Shown: positions 47,034-56,290 of the stretch, piece after piece
Numbering within the stretch: position 1 is the stretch's first letter
Layout of the letters: each line of letters begins with the position of its first letter
Source of the DNA: Desulfobacteraceae bacterium
Lineage (GTDB): Bacteria > Desulfobacterota > Desulfobacteria > Desulfobacterales > SURF-7
Assembly (NCBI GenBank): GCA_003599865.1
Contig: QZKS01000028.1
Coordinates: 1 to 64,000 of the forward strand
Direction of reading: 5' to 3'
DNA: 64,000 nucleotides
Notes under the pieces: generated by a model
Told to the model about the DNA's origin: nothing
Seen by the model: only the letters and a program-made list of their open reading frames with translations
Databases searched by the model: none
Made by a program: the position numbers and the translations under genes

Positions 47034-49829
47034 TCATTCCACTCTCATGATCCAGCTGTCTTTGCTGCGGGATGGATCGGTTCTCACCTCTTTAATCTCC
47101 GCACGTTTATAGTCCTTGTTCAGGATGATCGAAGCATTTTGGCCGAAAATTTTAGTGCCTTCATAAATGCCGCCGCTCACGGAAACACGCGCATCCTGTT
47201 TCTGATTGATGGACCATTGCAGCTTTTCCTGTTTTTCATCCTTTAGATCATTGATGCTTTTCTCAATTTCCATCACACTGGTTTTTAGAGAATTTTTTTT
47301 CTCTTCCAGCTGATCCTGCTGTGCGAACAGCTGATTAATGGTTGCATCCGCATCTTTTGCCTTCTGATCCAGCGCCTGAATATAGGCCTTTATTTTTTCC
47401 ACCGCACCTTTCTCCATATTTCCCGGTGATTCTTTCAGTTTTTTTTCCAGATCCCGCTTCTCAACCATGGAACGATCCTGGATTTGAGCATAATTGGCAA
47501 TATCCAATTGGAGTTGGGAATCCTTTCCTTCCAGCCCCTGCTCCTGAGCAAGCAGTTCTTCCCTGCTTTGCTGCAGTTCTGATATTTTCACATGAAGCTT
47601 TTCGATCTCTTTATCCATGTGGGAATCCACACCGATCCACAAGGTACAAGGCGAGGACATATCCGTTCCAATCTGTTTGGCCAGAATCCCCTTCTTGGCT
47701 GCTATTTCAGAAGAAATAATCTTTCCGCTTTTGACAACACACATCCCGCTGGTATCGATTTTCGAATCTATGATCTCCTTATCGATATCCACATCACCAT
47801 ACGCGGAAATGGTTGCATTTTTTAAATATTTTGCTTTCATGTTTCCGTGTATATGGATTTTCGCGTCATTGACGCCGCCGGTCACCTTTAAATCACCGGA
47901 AAGCTCAATTTCAGCTTCCCCGATCTCGCTTGCAGTCAAGCTGCTGGCCTTGACACGAAAGCCGCTCTGAACAACACCGCTTACATTCACATTTCCATTA
48001 AAATCAATATGGCCGGTTTCATACCCGACATCCCCCTTGATCTTAAGTTCCGACAACACGGAAACTTTTCCGCCAAATTCTGCACCCGGCTGTCCGTCAA
48101 CCTTGGCAAAGGCTTTTTGTCCATCCTCAAACAACTCTACGCCCGGACCGGCTTTCAAGCTGATATCGCGGATCTCTTCCGGATGGATCGGATGCCCGAA
48201 GACATCGATCCCCTGTTCCCCTTCTATCATATGAATTTTTTCCGCCAGAAGGGTTCCCTTCTGAACAAAGGGAATTTCTCCACGGTCCTTGTAATCAATC
48301 TGGCCGCCTTCACCCAGGGCTCCCACCTTCAGGTGTTCGGTATCAAAATAATATTTAATTTTCCCCGGTCTTCCCGTCTTCGGGAATTTTCCCTGTGCAA
48401 TTTTGAATTTCCGGTCAAGATACCCTTCATACCGCAAAAATCCCTCCAGCATGGTATCATCGACCAGTCCATAGACAATTTTATGATCCATTAAAAAATC
48501 CTTGAGGTCATATACATCAAGCGATTCCGGGATTTCCGATTTTCTGCGCAGATATGACCGCAAGCGATCCCTCGAGATAATAATCTCGAATACAATATCC
48601 CGGAATCCAGCCTCCGTAATTGTGGCATCCGGTTCATCATCATCTTCCATCTGTATTAATGCATCGGTTTGGGCTTTTATGATTTCATCCCGCTGATCGG
48701 ATGTCAGTGCCGACATCCGGACCAGAATCTCACCGATTCGTTCAATACTACCCCCCTGCTCTTTTTGGTCTTCCTGCTCCTGCAGCGCCTTGTCGACATC
48801 TTCCTGAATGAGAAATCCTTTTTTGATCCCGATCTGTCCGAATTTTTCCGCAGCCAGGACAAGACGTTCCTGCTTGACAAGCACCGCATCCCGCTGCTCA
48901 GGGGTCAGAATGTTTTCACGCACCAGAATATTGCCGATCAGTATCCGCATTCCGGATGACTGAAATTTTTCCAGCTGCTCCTCCAGTGCCTTGTCAACTT
49001 CCTCTCTGGTTGCCAGGTTGTCATCAATGACCATGTTACCGAATTTTTTATCCAGGTTGCGAATATGAAAAAACTTTTTGTCTTTCAGAACCTCCATCTT
49101 TTCGGACATATCCTGATCCAAGGCAGGGGGTATTTTGTTCAAGGAAGCTGTTTCGGCAGAAGCATGCAACTTTATTTTCAGATCCGGTCCAGGCGGTTTA
49201 TCCATTGTATTGTCCGACGCATTTTTCCGAACTGATTCCCGGCCTGCATGATCAGTTCCTGCGGTTTCAGAGAGACCGGAGGAGATGGCATCCTGATTCC
49301 GACCCTGCTTCATCAGAATCGCATTACACTCCTGCCGGGTAAGGGCACCCGACTCCAAAAGGATGGTTCCCGCCGGAATAGATTCACGACTGTTTTTGAA
49401 TCGTTTTGCCTGCTCATCCAGGGCACGATCCGCCTGTTCCTGAGAAACATTGTACTGGTTTACCGCAATCCGGCAGAACTCTTTATCCAGCTGCCGCATG
49501 ACGGTAATCATTAAAATTGATTTCTTGCTTTCTGAAATGACTCCCTGTTTCAAGAGAATCTCTTCCAGCGGAAGTTCTTTTCCTGTCTTTTCCCTTACGG
49601 CTTTCTGCATGGAAATGGCTTTGATCAAATCCGTTTCCTGAACAAGCCGATTTTCAAGGGCGATCCGGCCAAGGAGAGGATAGCTTTTCGCTGCAGAAAC
49701 TGGTTCAGCCTTGAATTTTTGCCGGCATTTTTTGCAGGTTACCATTTTCCCGAGAATATGATCCGGTATCCGGTACGTCGAGCCGCAAAAAGTACAAGAA
49801 ATCGTTATCTCATTCTTTTCTGGTGCCAT
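47034..49829 (-). CDS. FapA/DUF342 family protein with MJ0042 zinc ribbon and four N-terminal repeats
   Basis: CTFCGSTYRIPDHILGKMVTCKKCRQKF; DUF342 GHIDFNGNVNVSGVVQSGFRVKASS..DLKVTGGVNDAKI..; ILLESGALTRQE, ILVRENILTPEQ, ILVRMSALTSDQ repeats. Confidence 0.85.
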   Translation of the reverse strand: MAPEKNEITISCTFCGSTYRIPDHILGKMVTCKKCRQKFKAEPVSAAKSYPLLGRIALENRLVQETDLIKAISMQKAVREKTGKELPLEEILLKQGVISESKKSILMITVMRQLDKEFCRIAVNQYNVSQEQADRALDEQAKRFKNSRESIPAGTILLESGALTRQECNAILMKQGRNQDAISSGLSETAGTDHAGRESVRKNASDNTMDKPPGPDLKIKLHASAETASLNKIPPALDQDMSEKMEVLKDKKFFHIRNLDKKFGNMVIDDNLATREEVDKALEEQLEKFQSSGMRILIGNILVRENILTPEQRDAVLVKQERLVLAAEKFGQIGIKKGFLIQEDVDKALQEQEDQKEQGGSIERIGEILVRMSALTSDQRDEIIKAQTDALIQMEDDDEPDATITEAGFRDIVFEIIISRDRLRSYLRRKSEIPESLDVYDLKDFLMDHKIVYGLVDDTMLEGFLRYEGYLDRKFKIAQGKFPKTGRPGKIKYYFDTEHLKVGALGEGGQIDYKDRGEIPFVQKGTLLAEKIHMIEGEQGIDVFGHPIHPEEIRDISLKAGPGVELFEDGQKAFAKVDGQPGAEFGGKVSVLSELKIKGDVGYETGHIDFNGNVNVSGVVQSGFRVKASSLTASEIGEAEIELSGDLKVTGGVNDAKIHIHGNMKAKYLKNATISAYGDVDIDKEIIDSKIDTSGMCVVKSGKIISSEIAAKKGILAKQIGTDMSSPCTLWIGVDSHMDKEIEKLHVKISELQQSREELLAQEQGLEGKDSQLQLDIANYAQIQDRSMVEKRDLEKKLKESPGNMEKGAVEKIKAYIQALDQKAKDADATINQLFAQQDQLEEKKNSLKTSVMEIEKSINDLKDEKQEKLQWSINQKQDARVSVSGGIYEGTKIFGQNASIILNKDYKRAEIKEVRTDPSRSKDSWIMRVE

Positions 49830-50121
49830 GGATCTTTTCCTTCATGTAATAAGTACCACTCGCGGCTTTTCGATTGGAATCCGCTTTCGGGTTTTGATAA
49901 TTAGTAATAATTGAGTGGCTGATGAAATGGAACAAACGGGACAAATACGATCCGGTGATAAAACATCATTTGACAGACAATATACTAAAGTATTGAATAC
50001 TTGTCAAATTTAATCAGGATGATTCTGCGGTTCCTGCGATTTAACAATGGTTGCCCCCCATCCTCCAAAATCGGAATGGGAATCGCAATAAGATACGACA
50101 AGGGGATTTTGATCCAGCCGG

Positions 50122-51849
50122 CTATGAATGCCAAAGATAGGTGATCAATCCCGCCAGTACAAAATTCGCCTCCATCCAGAAAACAGAACGAACACCGACA
50201 AACAACTCCATATTCTTATTCGAATACAGCAAAAACCACATCAGGGCCGGTATCAGACAAAGGGATATGGCCAAAGAAAAAACAGAACCCCAAAGACCGG
50301 CTGCAAAAAGAAAAAAAACAGAACCCATCAGGGTTCGTCTCAATAACACCCGTGTCTTTTTTTCACCGATAATAATAGGCAATGTTTTGGTACCGGCAAT
50401 TCGATCTCCCTGCATGGCCAGAATATCAAAAAAGGCTGTCCGGACAAATACAATCCCAATCGTCCAGAAAAACACGAAACCCGACAGAACTGTAATTCTT
50501 CCGTTTTCCGATAATGCCGGGAAAACCGATGTTACAATGCCCCATGCCAGAACAATCAGGATTGTTTTTGAACCTGGGACCTCACTGATTCGATGATACG
50601 GAAACAAGCGAAATCGATCCGGAATCAATTTGATGTTATACAGGAGGCCCATAATGCTCATTGTCGTCAGGAGTAAAAACGGCATCATTCCCATGACACA
50701 TGCGGTAATCAGACCGGTACCCCCTGCAAGACATGCCAGCAGGGCAAGATGGAATTTATGCTTTTCATAAAAATAAGCACGAGCCGGATCATTGAACTGG
50801 TCTGATTTTCTTCCGATCAGGTTATTCAACGTATGCATGGACAGGACATACAGAAAGGAAATAAAAATATAGGAGGCATTATTTTCAACCCCCTGAAGGG
50901 AGGTTGAAGTATATGTCAAACACGATGCCCCGATTGCAACATACAGATTTGTATAGAAAAGAGCCTGCTGAACCGGCTCGATCATCTTTCTCCACTTTTT
51001 TTGATTTTTGTTCTGGAGAGACTCGATCTTTTTCAGGACTCTATTGATGATCCAATTGGGGGTGGAAGCCCCTGCCGTAATCCCGAACGTACGAACCCCT
51101 CGAAAATCCTGCCTATCGAGTTCCGATTCATCTTCGATATGAATCGCCGGTTTTCCGGCCTCTCTTGCCACCTCCACCAATCGTTGTGTGTTCCCGCTGT
51201 TCCGGCCTCCGACAACAATCAGGGTATCTACTTTTTCAGCAAGCGTCTTGACTTCTGCCTGCCGTTTTTCCGTCGAGTCGCAAATGGTGTTATACAGTTC
51301 ATAATGGGGACAATTTTGCTCAGCCCATTTCGTCACTTCTTCAAAAAGCTTTGTGTTCTGTGTGGTCTGAGCCACAACAATGGCCTGACCAAATTTCGGA
51401 AGTGCTTCCAGTTCCGCTATGCTGTTGACGACATACCCTTTTTCGCCTGCATATCCCAGAAGGCCGATCACCTCCGGATGATCATTATCCCCCACGATAA
51501 TCACGGAATAGCCTTTGCCCGCATGTTTTCGAATGATGGTCTGGACTTTGATAACCCGTGGACAGGTGGCATCTTTAACGGTAAAGCCGGCAGCAATCAG
51601 TTTCTTTTTGATTTCCGGAGGAACACCATGAGCTCTGATCAGGATGGTCCCAGAACCATTCTCCGGAATTTCCCGGATCACACGAATCCCTTTTTCCTCT
51701 AACAATGCAAGAACCTGAGGATTGTGAATCAGCGGACCATAAGAACAGATCGGCCCCTGATTGCTGTTGGACGCATCCAGGCTCATTTCAACCGCACGGC
51801 GGACCCCCATACAGAAACCGGATGTTTTGGCGATATGGATTTTCGTCAA
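50122..51849 (-). CDS. ispH: Fusion: 4-hydroxy-3-methylbut-2-enyl diphosphate reductase (IspH) + UbiA-like prenyltransferase
   Basis: IspH: SGFCMGVRRAVEM, TCPRVIKVQ, GGRNSGNTQRL, ITAGASTPNWII; UbiA: NNLIGRKSDQFND and DILAMQGDRIAGTKTLPIIIG. Confidence 0.93.
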   Translation of the reverse strand: MTKIHIAKTSGFCMGVRRAVEMSLDASNSNQGPICSYGPLIHNPQVLALLEEKGIRVIREIPENGSGTILIRAHGVPPEIKKKLIAAGFTVKDATCPRVIKVQTIIRKHAGKGYSVIIVGDNDHPEVIGLLGYAGEKGYVVNSIAELEALPKFGQAIVVAQTTQNTKLFEEVTKWAEQNCPHYELYNTICDSTEKRQAEVKTLAEKVDTLIVVGGRNSGNTQRLVEVAREAGKPAIHIEDESELDRQDFRGVRTFGITAGASTPNWIINRVLKKIESLQNKNQKKWRKMIEPVQQALFYTNLYVAIGASCLTYTSTSLQGVENNASYIFISFLYVLSMHTLNNLIGRKSDQFNDPARAYFYEKHKFHLALLACLAGGTGLITACVMGMMPFLLLTTMSIMGLLYNIKLIPDRFRLFPYHRISEVPGSKTILIVLAWGIVTSVFPALSENGRITVLSGFVFFWTIGIVFVRTAFFDILAMQGDRIAGTKTLPIIIGEKKTRVLLRRTLMGSVFFLFAAGLWGSVFSLAISLCLIPALMWFLLYSNKNMELFVGVRSVFWMEANFVLAGLITYLWHS

Positions 51850-51852
51850 TGG

Positions 51853-52044
51853 TTATTCTTTTGGTTTTATAAAGATATTATGATCGATCAGTGCCAGAGA
51901 ATGAATGGTTCCCTTGACAAATTTCTGTTCACCGAAAATGCTGATCAGTTTTACGCCGTCGCCTTCAGGCTCGACAGTGTCAACCGCTTCCATAACCAGT
52001 TTATTTCCTTCCTTCTCAATAAGATACGCATTTGCTTCACACAT
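51853..52044 (-). CDS. CooT-family small nickel-binding-like protein
   Basis: MCEANAYLIEKEG..VKLISIFGEQKFVKGTIHSLALIDHNIFI. Confidence 0.8.
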   Translation of the reverse strand: MCEANAYLIEKEGNKLVMEAVDTVEPEGDGVKLISIFGEQKFVKGTIHSLALIDHNIFIKPKE

Positions 52045-52082
52045 ATTTGCTCCTTTTTTCATGGCAGAGGCTGTCCTCTGCC

Positions 52083-52493
52083 TTATATGTCCTTTAAACG
52101 TTCCTGCACGAGCTCTTCAATCAAATGCGGCAGAGGCTGCGGAATGAGTCCTGCGATCTCTATGTTTTCCTGTGAAAGCGGAATCAGAATTTTCCTGGCA
52201 GGACTGGAGGCAACCGCCGCTGCAATGGCCGGTGTAACCTCTCCCATCATGGCATTGGCCATGATGATGCCGATCGGACCGATGATGATATCCACTTTTT
52301 GAACGGTCTGAACAATGGCATTTTCTCCGGAGGCCCCCCGGTTTGCTTTTGCTTTGAGCATCTGGGCTGTTGCAATGGCATTGGTACCAAGGGCGGTAAT
52401 ATCTATCGAATCCTCAAAAAAATCCCTTAATTTTTTGATCGTTGCACTGCCGATCCCGCCCCCCTGGCCGTCAATGATACAGATTTGCTTCAT
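52083..52493 (-). CDS. DUF3842 family protein
   Basis: ICIIDGQGGGIGSATIKKLR..ALGTNAIATAQMLKAKANRGASGENAI. Confidence 0.85.
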   Translation of the reverse strand: MKQICIIDGQGGGIGSATIKKLRDFFEDSIDITALGTNAIATAQMLKAKANRGASGENAIVQTVQKVDIIIGPIGIIMANAMMGEVTPAIAAAVASSPARKILIPLSQENIEIAGLIPQPLPHLIEELVQERLKDI

Positions 52494-52501
52494 ACTTGCC
52501 C

Positions 52502-53029
52502 TTAGATTTTTTGAATTTTAACATACTGTTTGCGTTCTTTTTTCGATCGCCGTCGTTTTGGACCTTTTTTACGGGTTGTGGGCTGCCAGCCGGTGTCTTC
52601 ATCCTCAATGGAACCCAATCCCTTACTATTCATGTAGGATGCCATGGTTATCCGGTCCTCAAATTCAACAGAAGCAATGGTTGCAGCCCCGGATGATTCG
52701 GCAGCATTCAGAATCTCATGATCCGAACTGACAATCAGTGCTCTTTCCCGCTCTTTTTCCGCCAGTCCTTTAAGAACGGCATCTGCCGTTTCTCCCTGCC
52801 GGGAAAAAATCACTTTTATGCCTTTCTGATTTTCTGTGTGCCGGGAAATCGCATCAGCATGCATTGCATCAAAAACAACGGTAATCTTATGTCCCTTGAT
52901 CTTTTTATATGCAGCCAGCATATCGACCAACGCCTCTCTTCCCAGCTGCAGGTCAGCCTGATCCAATACACTTAATGAAGGGGATTGCCGTATCAGGTTG
53001 TAACCGTCGATAATAATGTGAAGAGCCAT
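52502..53029 (-). CDS. NYN/YacP-like putative RNase
   Basis: HIIIDGYNLIRQSP, TVVFDA, ALIVSSDHEIL. Confidence 0.88.
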   Translation of the reverse strand: MALHIIIDGYNLIRQSPSLSVLDQADLQLGREALVDMLAAYKKIKGHKITVVFDAMHADAISRHTENQKGIKVIFSRQGETADAVLKGLAEKERERALIVSSDHEILNAAESSGAATIASVEFEDRITMASYMNSKGLGSIEDEDTGWQPTTRKKGPKRRRSKKERKQYVKIQKI

Positions 53030-53061
53030 AACCGTAGCTGCCTGGCGGTATTATATTTTGA

Positions 53062-53952
53062 TCATGCCTGAAGAAGTCCGAATAAACGGTCAAGATCGTC
53101 ATTGCTGTAAAACTCGATTTCAACCTTTCCCTTTTCTCCGTTTTTTTTGATATTGACTTTTGTACCAAAGCGACGGGAAAGATCTTCAGCTACTGTTTGA
53201 AAATAGGATTCATTCGGCTTGGGAGACTTTTCCCTGGGTCTGGATTTCAGTTTTTTCACCAGTGCTTCCGTCTGCCGTACGGACAACCCTTTGGCAATAA
53301 CCGTCTGCCAGATCTTTGTCTGTAATACGGCATTCTCCATACCCAATAAAGCCCTGGCATGACCCATACTCAAAACGTTTTCCATGAGGCTGTCTTTTAT
53401 CTGCCGGGGCAATTGACATAAACGGAGAAAATTCGCCACGGCTGACCGGCTTTTGCTGACACGTTCCGCAACCTGCTGCTGGGTCATCTTGAATTCGTCC
53501 ATCAGACGTTGATAGGCTTCCGCCTCCTCCATTGGATTCAGATCTTCCCGTTGAATATTTTCAACAATGGACGCCTCCAGCAGCTCTGTATCGGTAATCT
53601 CTCTGACCACCACAGGCACCTGGCTTAATCCTGCCATTTTGGAGGCTCTCAGACGCCTTTCCCCGGCGATCAGTTCATATCCGTTACTGTTTCTTCGTAC
53701 CAGGAGAGGCTGCAGAATCCCCTGCTCTTTAATGGAATTGCTCAGGGCGGCAAGTTCCTCTTCGGCAAATTTTCTTCTGGGCTGATATGGATTTGGGCGT
53801 ATCACATCGATATCACACTGGAAAAAATCTCTGGCCTTGGTATCCATGGATCCGATATCCGGAAACAGTGCATCAAGGCCTCGCCCCAGAACTCTTTTTT
53901 TCCGGGCCGATGAAATGGAACCGTCATCGGTTTTGCTGTTTTCATGTTTCAT
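53062..53952 (-). CDS. parB: Chromosome partitioning protein ParB
   Basis: RVLGRGLDALFP, NPYQPRRKFAEEEL, GYELIAGERRLRASKMAGL, KSRSAVANFLRLC. Confidence 0.95.
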   Translation of the reverse strand: MKHENSKTDDGSISSARKKRVLGRGLDALFPDIGSMDTKARDFFQCDIDVIRPNPYQPRRKFAEEELAALSNSIKEQGILQPLLVRRNSNGYELIAGERRLRASKMAGLSQVPVVVREITDTELLEASIVENIQREDLNPMEEAEAYQRLMDEFKMTQQQVAERVSKSRSAVANFLRLCQLPRQIKDSLMENVLSMGHARALLGMENAVLQTKIWQTVIAKGLSVRQTEALVKKLKSRPREKSPKPNESYFQTVAEDLSRRFGTKVNIKKNGEKGKVEIEFYSNDDLDRLFGLLQA

Positions 53953-53989
53953 TTTTTGTATCCACTTAAAAATACAAATACCTGACTTC

Positions 53990-54751
53990 TCAGCAGGCTT
54001 TCATGATCTCTCTTGCCAGCTTCAGATAATTCACCGCTCCTGCTGAAGCACTGTCATAGTGTATAATCGGCTTACCAAAGCTGGGAGCTTCTCCAAGCCT
54101 GACGTTTCTGGGAATTCTGGTTTTAAAAACCAGTTCCTTGAAATATTTTTCCGCATTCTCCGCAACTTGAAATGAAAGGTTGGTCCGTTTGTCGAACATG
54201 GTCAGTACAATACCGGATATGCGAAGGCTTGGATTTAAATTTTCCTTTATTTTTTTGACCGTTTGAAGCAGTTGGCCCAGCCCCTCCAGCGCATAAAATT
54301 CACTTTGCAGAGGAATCAGAATATAATCCGCTGCGGTCATGGCGTTGAGTGTCAGCAGACTGAGGGAAGGTGGGCAATCGATGATAATATAATCATAAGC
54401 GTCGGAGAGAGAGTGAAGCAGATTTTTTAAAATTTTCTCCCGGTTGGGTTGATTCATCATTTCGATTTCAAAGCCGATCAGTTCCACCCGGGAAGGCATT
54501 ATTTTTAATTTTTCCAGGTAGGTATCGACAATAACTTCATGAGCGGCAGCCTCTCCGATCAGGGCATGGTAAAGGGTGCCTTCAAGATTAGACTTGTCAA
54601 TTCCAATACCTGTGGTTGCATTTGCCTGCGGATCGCAATCCACCAGTAAGGTCAATTTACCGGCATCCGCCATCGCTGCTGCAATATTGATCGCTGTTGT
54701 TGTTTTGCCGACCCCGCCTTTCTGGTTGGCTATGCAAATAATTTGTGTCAT
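53990..54751 (-). CDS. parA: Chromosome partitioning ATPase ParA
   Basis: MTQIICIANQKGGVGKTTTAINIAAAMA; track ORF is spuriously extended upstream. Confidence 0.95.
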   Translation of the reverse strand: MTQIICIANQKGGVGKTTTAINIAAAMADAGKLTLLVDCDPQANATTGIGIDKSNLEGTLYHALIGEAAAHEVIVDTYLEKLKIMPSRVELIGFEIEMMNQPNREKILKNLLHSLSDAYDYIIIDCPPSLSLLTLNAMTAADYILIPLQSEFYALEGLGQLLQTVKKIKENLNPSLRISGIVLTMFDKRTNLSFQVAENAEKYFKELVFKTRIPRNVRLGEAPSFGKPIIHYDSASAGAVNYLKLAREIMKAC

Positions 54752-54856
54752 AATGGCAAGCTCTAACACAAATAATAAGGTTTGGAAAGTGCATAGAGAA
54801 GAATGCCCCGGATTTATGAATTCTGATCTGTGGCCACACCGGACAATGGAGTTTTG

Positions 54857-56275
54857 ATGAAAACAGCACAAAAAATGGTTGCGATCTGGGTTTGCATCCT
54901 GATGATTCCCGGTTTCGGACTCCCGGATAACGCTTTTGGCATTACCACTGCCGAGGAAGAAGACCTGACACGTGAATTTCTGTACTACACATTTGAAAAT
55001 TACAAAATAATTCAAGACCCTACAATAGTCGATTATGTGAATCGAGTCGGCTGGAAAATCCTTGCCCAGATGCCTCATCAGCCCTTCCGCTATCATTTCT
55101 ATGTGATCCAGGAAGATGCTTACAATGCCTTTGCCGGGCCTGCCGGTCACATTTTTATCAACAGCGGACTTCTGGAAGCCATGGAAAGCGAGGATGAGCT
55201 GGCCGGGATACTGGCTCATGAAATTTCCCATGTGAACTGCCGTCACATCTCCCATATGATTGAAAGATCAAAAATAACCGGCATGGCAACTTTGGCCGGA
55301 ATCGCTGCCGGTATTCTGCTGGGCATTGGCGGAGCTTCCGAAGCAGCTTCCGCCGTTACCCTCGGGTCGGTCGCTGCCGGTCAATCAGACTTTCTCGCAT
55401 ACAGCCGGGAAAATGAAATGCAGGCAGACCAGGTGGGGCTGAAATATATTGAAAAAGCAGGTTATGATGTGGCAGGCCTTCTGGCGATACTGGAAAAAAT
55501 ACGAAATAAAACATGGTATGGATCAGATCAGATTCCGACCTATCTTGTCACCCATCCGGCAACCGAAGACCGGATCGCCTACATCGGGGCATGGCTTCAA
55601 TCCAGAAAACAACCCGGCCAGCCAACAGGAAAATTACCTGATCATGATTTCAGGATAATGCATAGTCGGATACTGGCCCTGTATACGGAAAAAAGCATGG
55701 CTCTTGCCAAACTGAGAAACAGCATCAAACAGAATACAAAAGATCCTTTTGCACAATATGCCTATGGGCTGATTCTTTCCAAATCCGGTGATCGCAAAAA
55801 CGCAATTGTTCATCTGAAAAATGCTCTGGATCAAAGGCCTTTTGATCAGGTGTTTATCCGGGATCTGGGGCAGACCTGTTTTTTGGACGGACAATACAGC
55901 CAGGCGCTCAAGTTCCTGGAGAGCGCAAGAAGCATTCCTCATTTTGATCCTGAAGGGGAGCTTTATCTTGCCAGAACATTGAAAGAACTCGGACGGCCAG
56001 AGGAGGCCATTCAGGGATATCAGCAGATCCTGGCCCAAAGACCCCAATATTCAAAACCCAATTATTACCTGGGTGAAATTTATGGTGAAATGGGGAAGAT
56101 GGGGGATGCCCATTTTCATCTGGGGCTTTATTATAAACAGGAAAGGAATTATAAAAATGCCATCTTCCATTTAAATAAAGCACTGGACAATCTTTCCGAT
56201 CCGGACAAGAAAAAAACCGCCCAGACCATGCTGGGAAGCGCTATTGAAGAAAAAGAAACCCATCCGGACAAATAA
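54857..56275 (+). CDS. M48 family metalloprotease with TPRs (BepA/YfgC-like)
   Basis: GILAHEISHVNCRH (HExxH), YSRENEMQADQVGLKYI; C-terminal TPRs. Confidence 0.93.
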   Translation: MKTAQKMVAIWVCILMIPGFGLPDNAFGITTAEEEDLTREFLYYTFENYKIIQDPTIVDYVNRVGWKILAQMPHQPFRYHFYVIQEDAYNAFAGPAGHIFINSGLLEAMESEDELAGILAHEISHVNCRHISHMIERSKITGMATLAGIAAGILLGIGGASEAASAVTLGSVAAGQSDFLAYSRENEMQADQVGLKYIEKAGYDVAGLLAILEKIRNKTWYGSDQIPTYLVTHPATEDRIAYIGAWLQSRKQPGQPTGKLPDHDFRIMHSRILALYTEKSMALAKLRNSIKQNTKDPFAQYAYGLILSKSGDRKNAIVHLKNALDQRPFDQVFIRDLGQTCFLDGQYSQALKFLESARSIPHFDPEGELYLARTLKELGRPEEAIQGYQQILAQRPQYSKPNYYLGEIYGEMGKMGDAHFHLGLYYKQERNYKNAIFHLNKALDNLSDPDKKKTAQTMLGSAIEEKETHPDK

Positions 56276-56290
56276 ACTAAGATTACCCTC

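Noticed and set aside
54752-55255. Upstream N-terminal extension of the ParA ORF
   Set aside because: The canonical ParA start MTQIICIANQKGGVGKTT is at 54751; the extension overlaps the start of the divergent M48 protease and has no ParA similarity.
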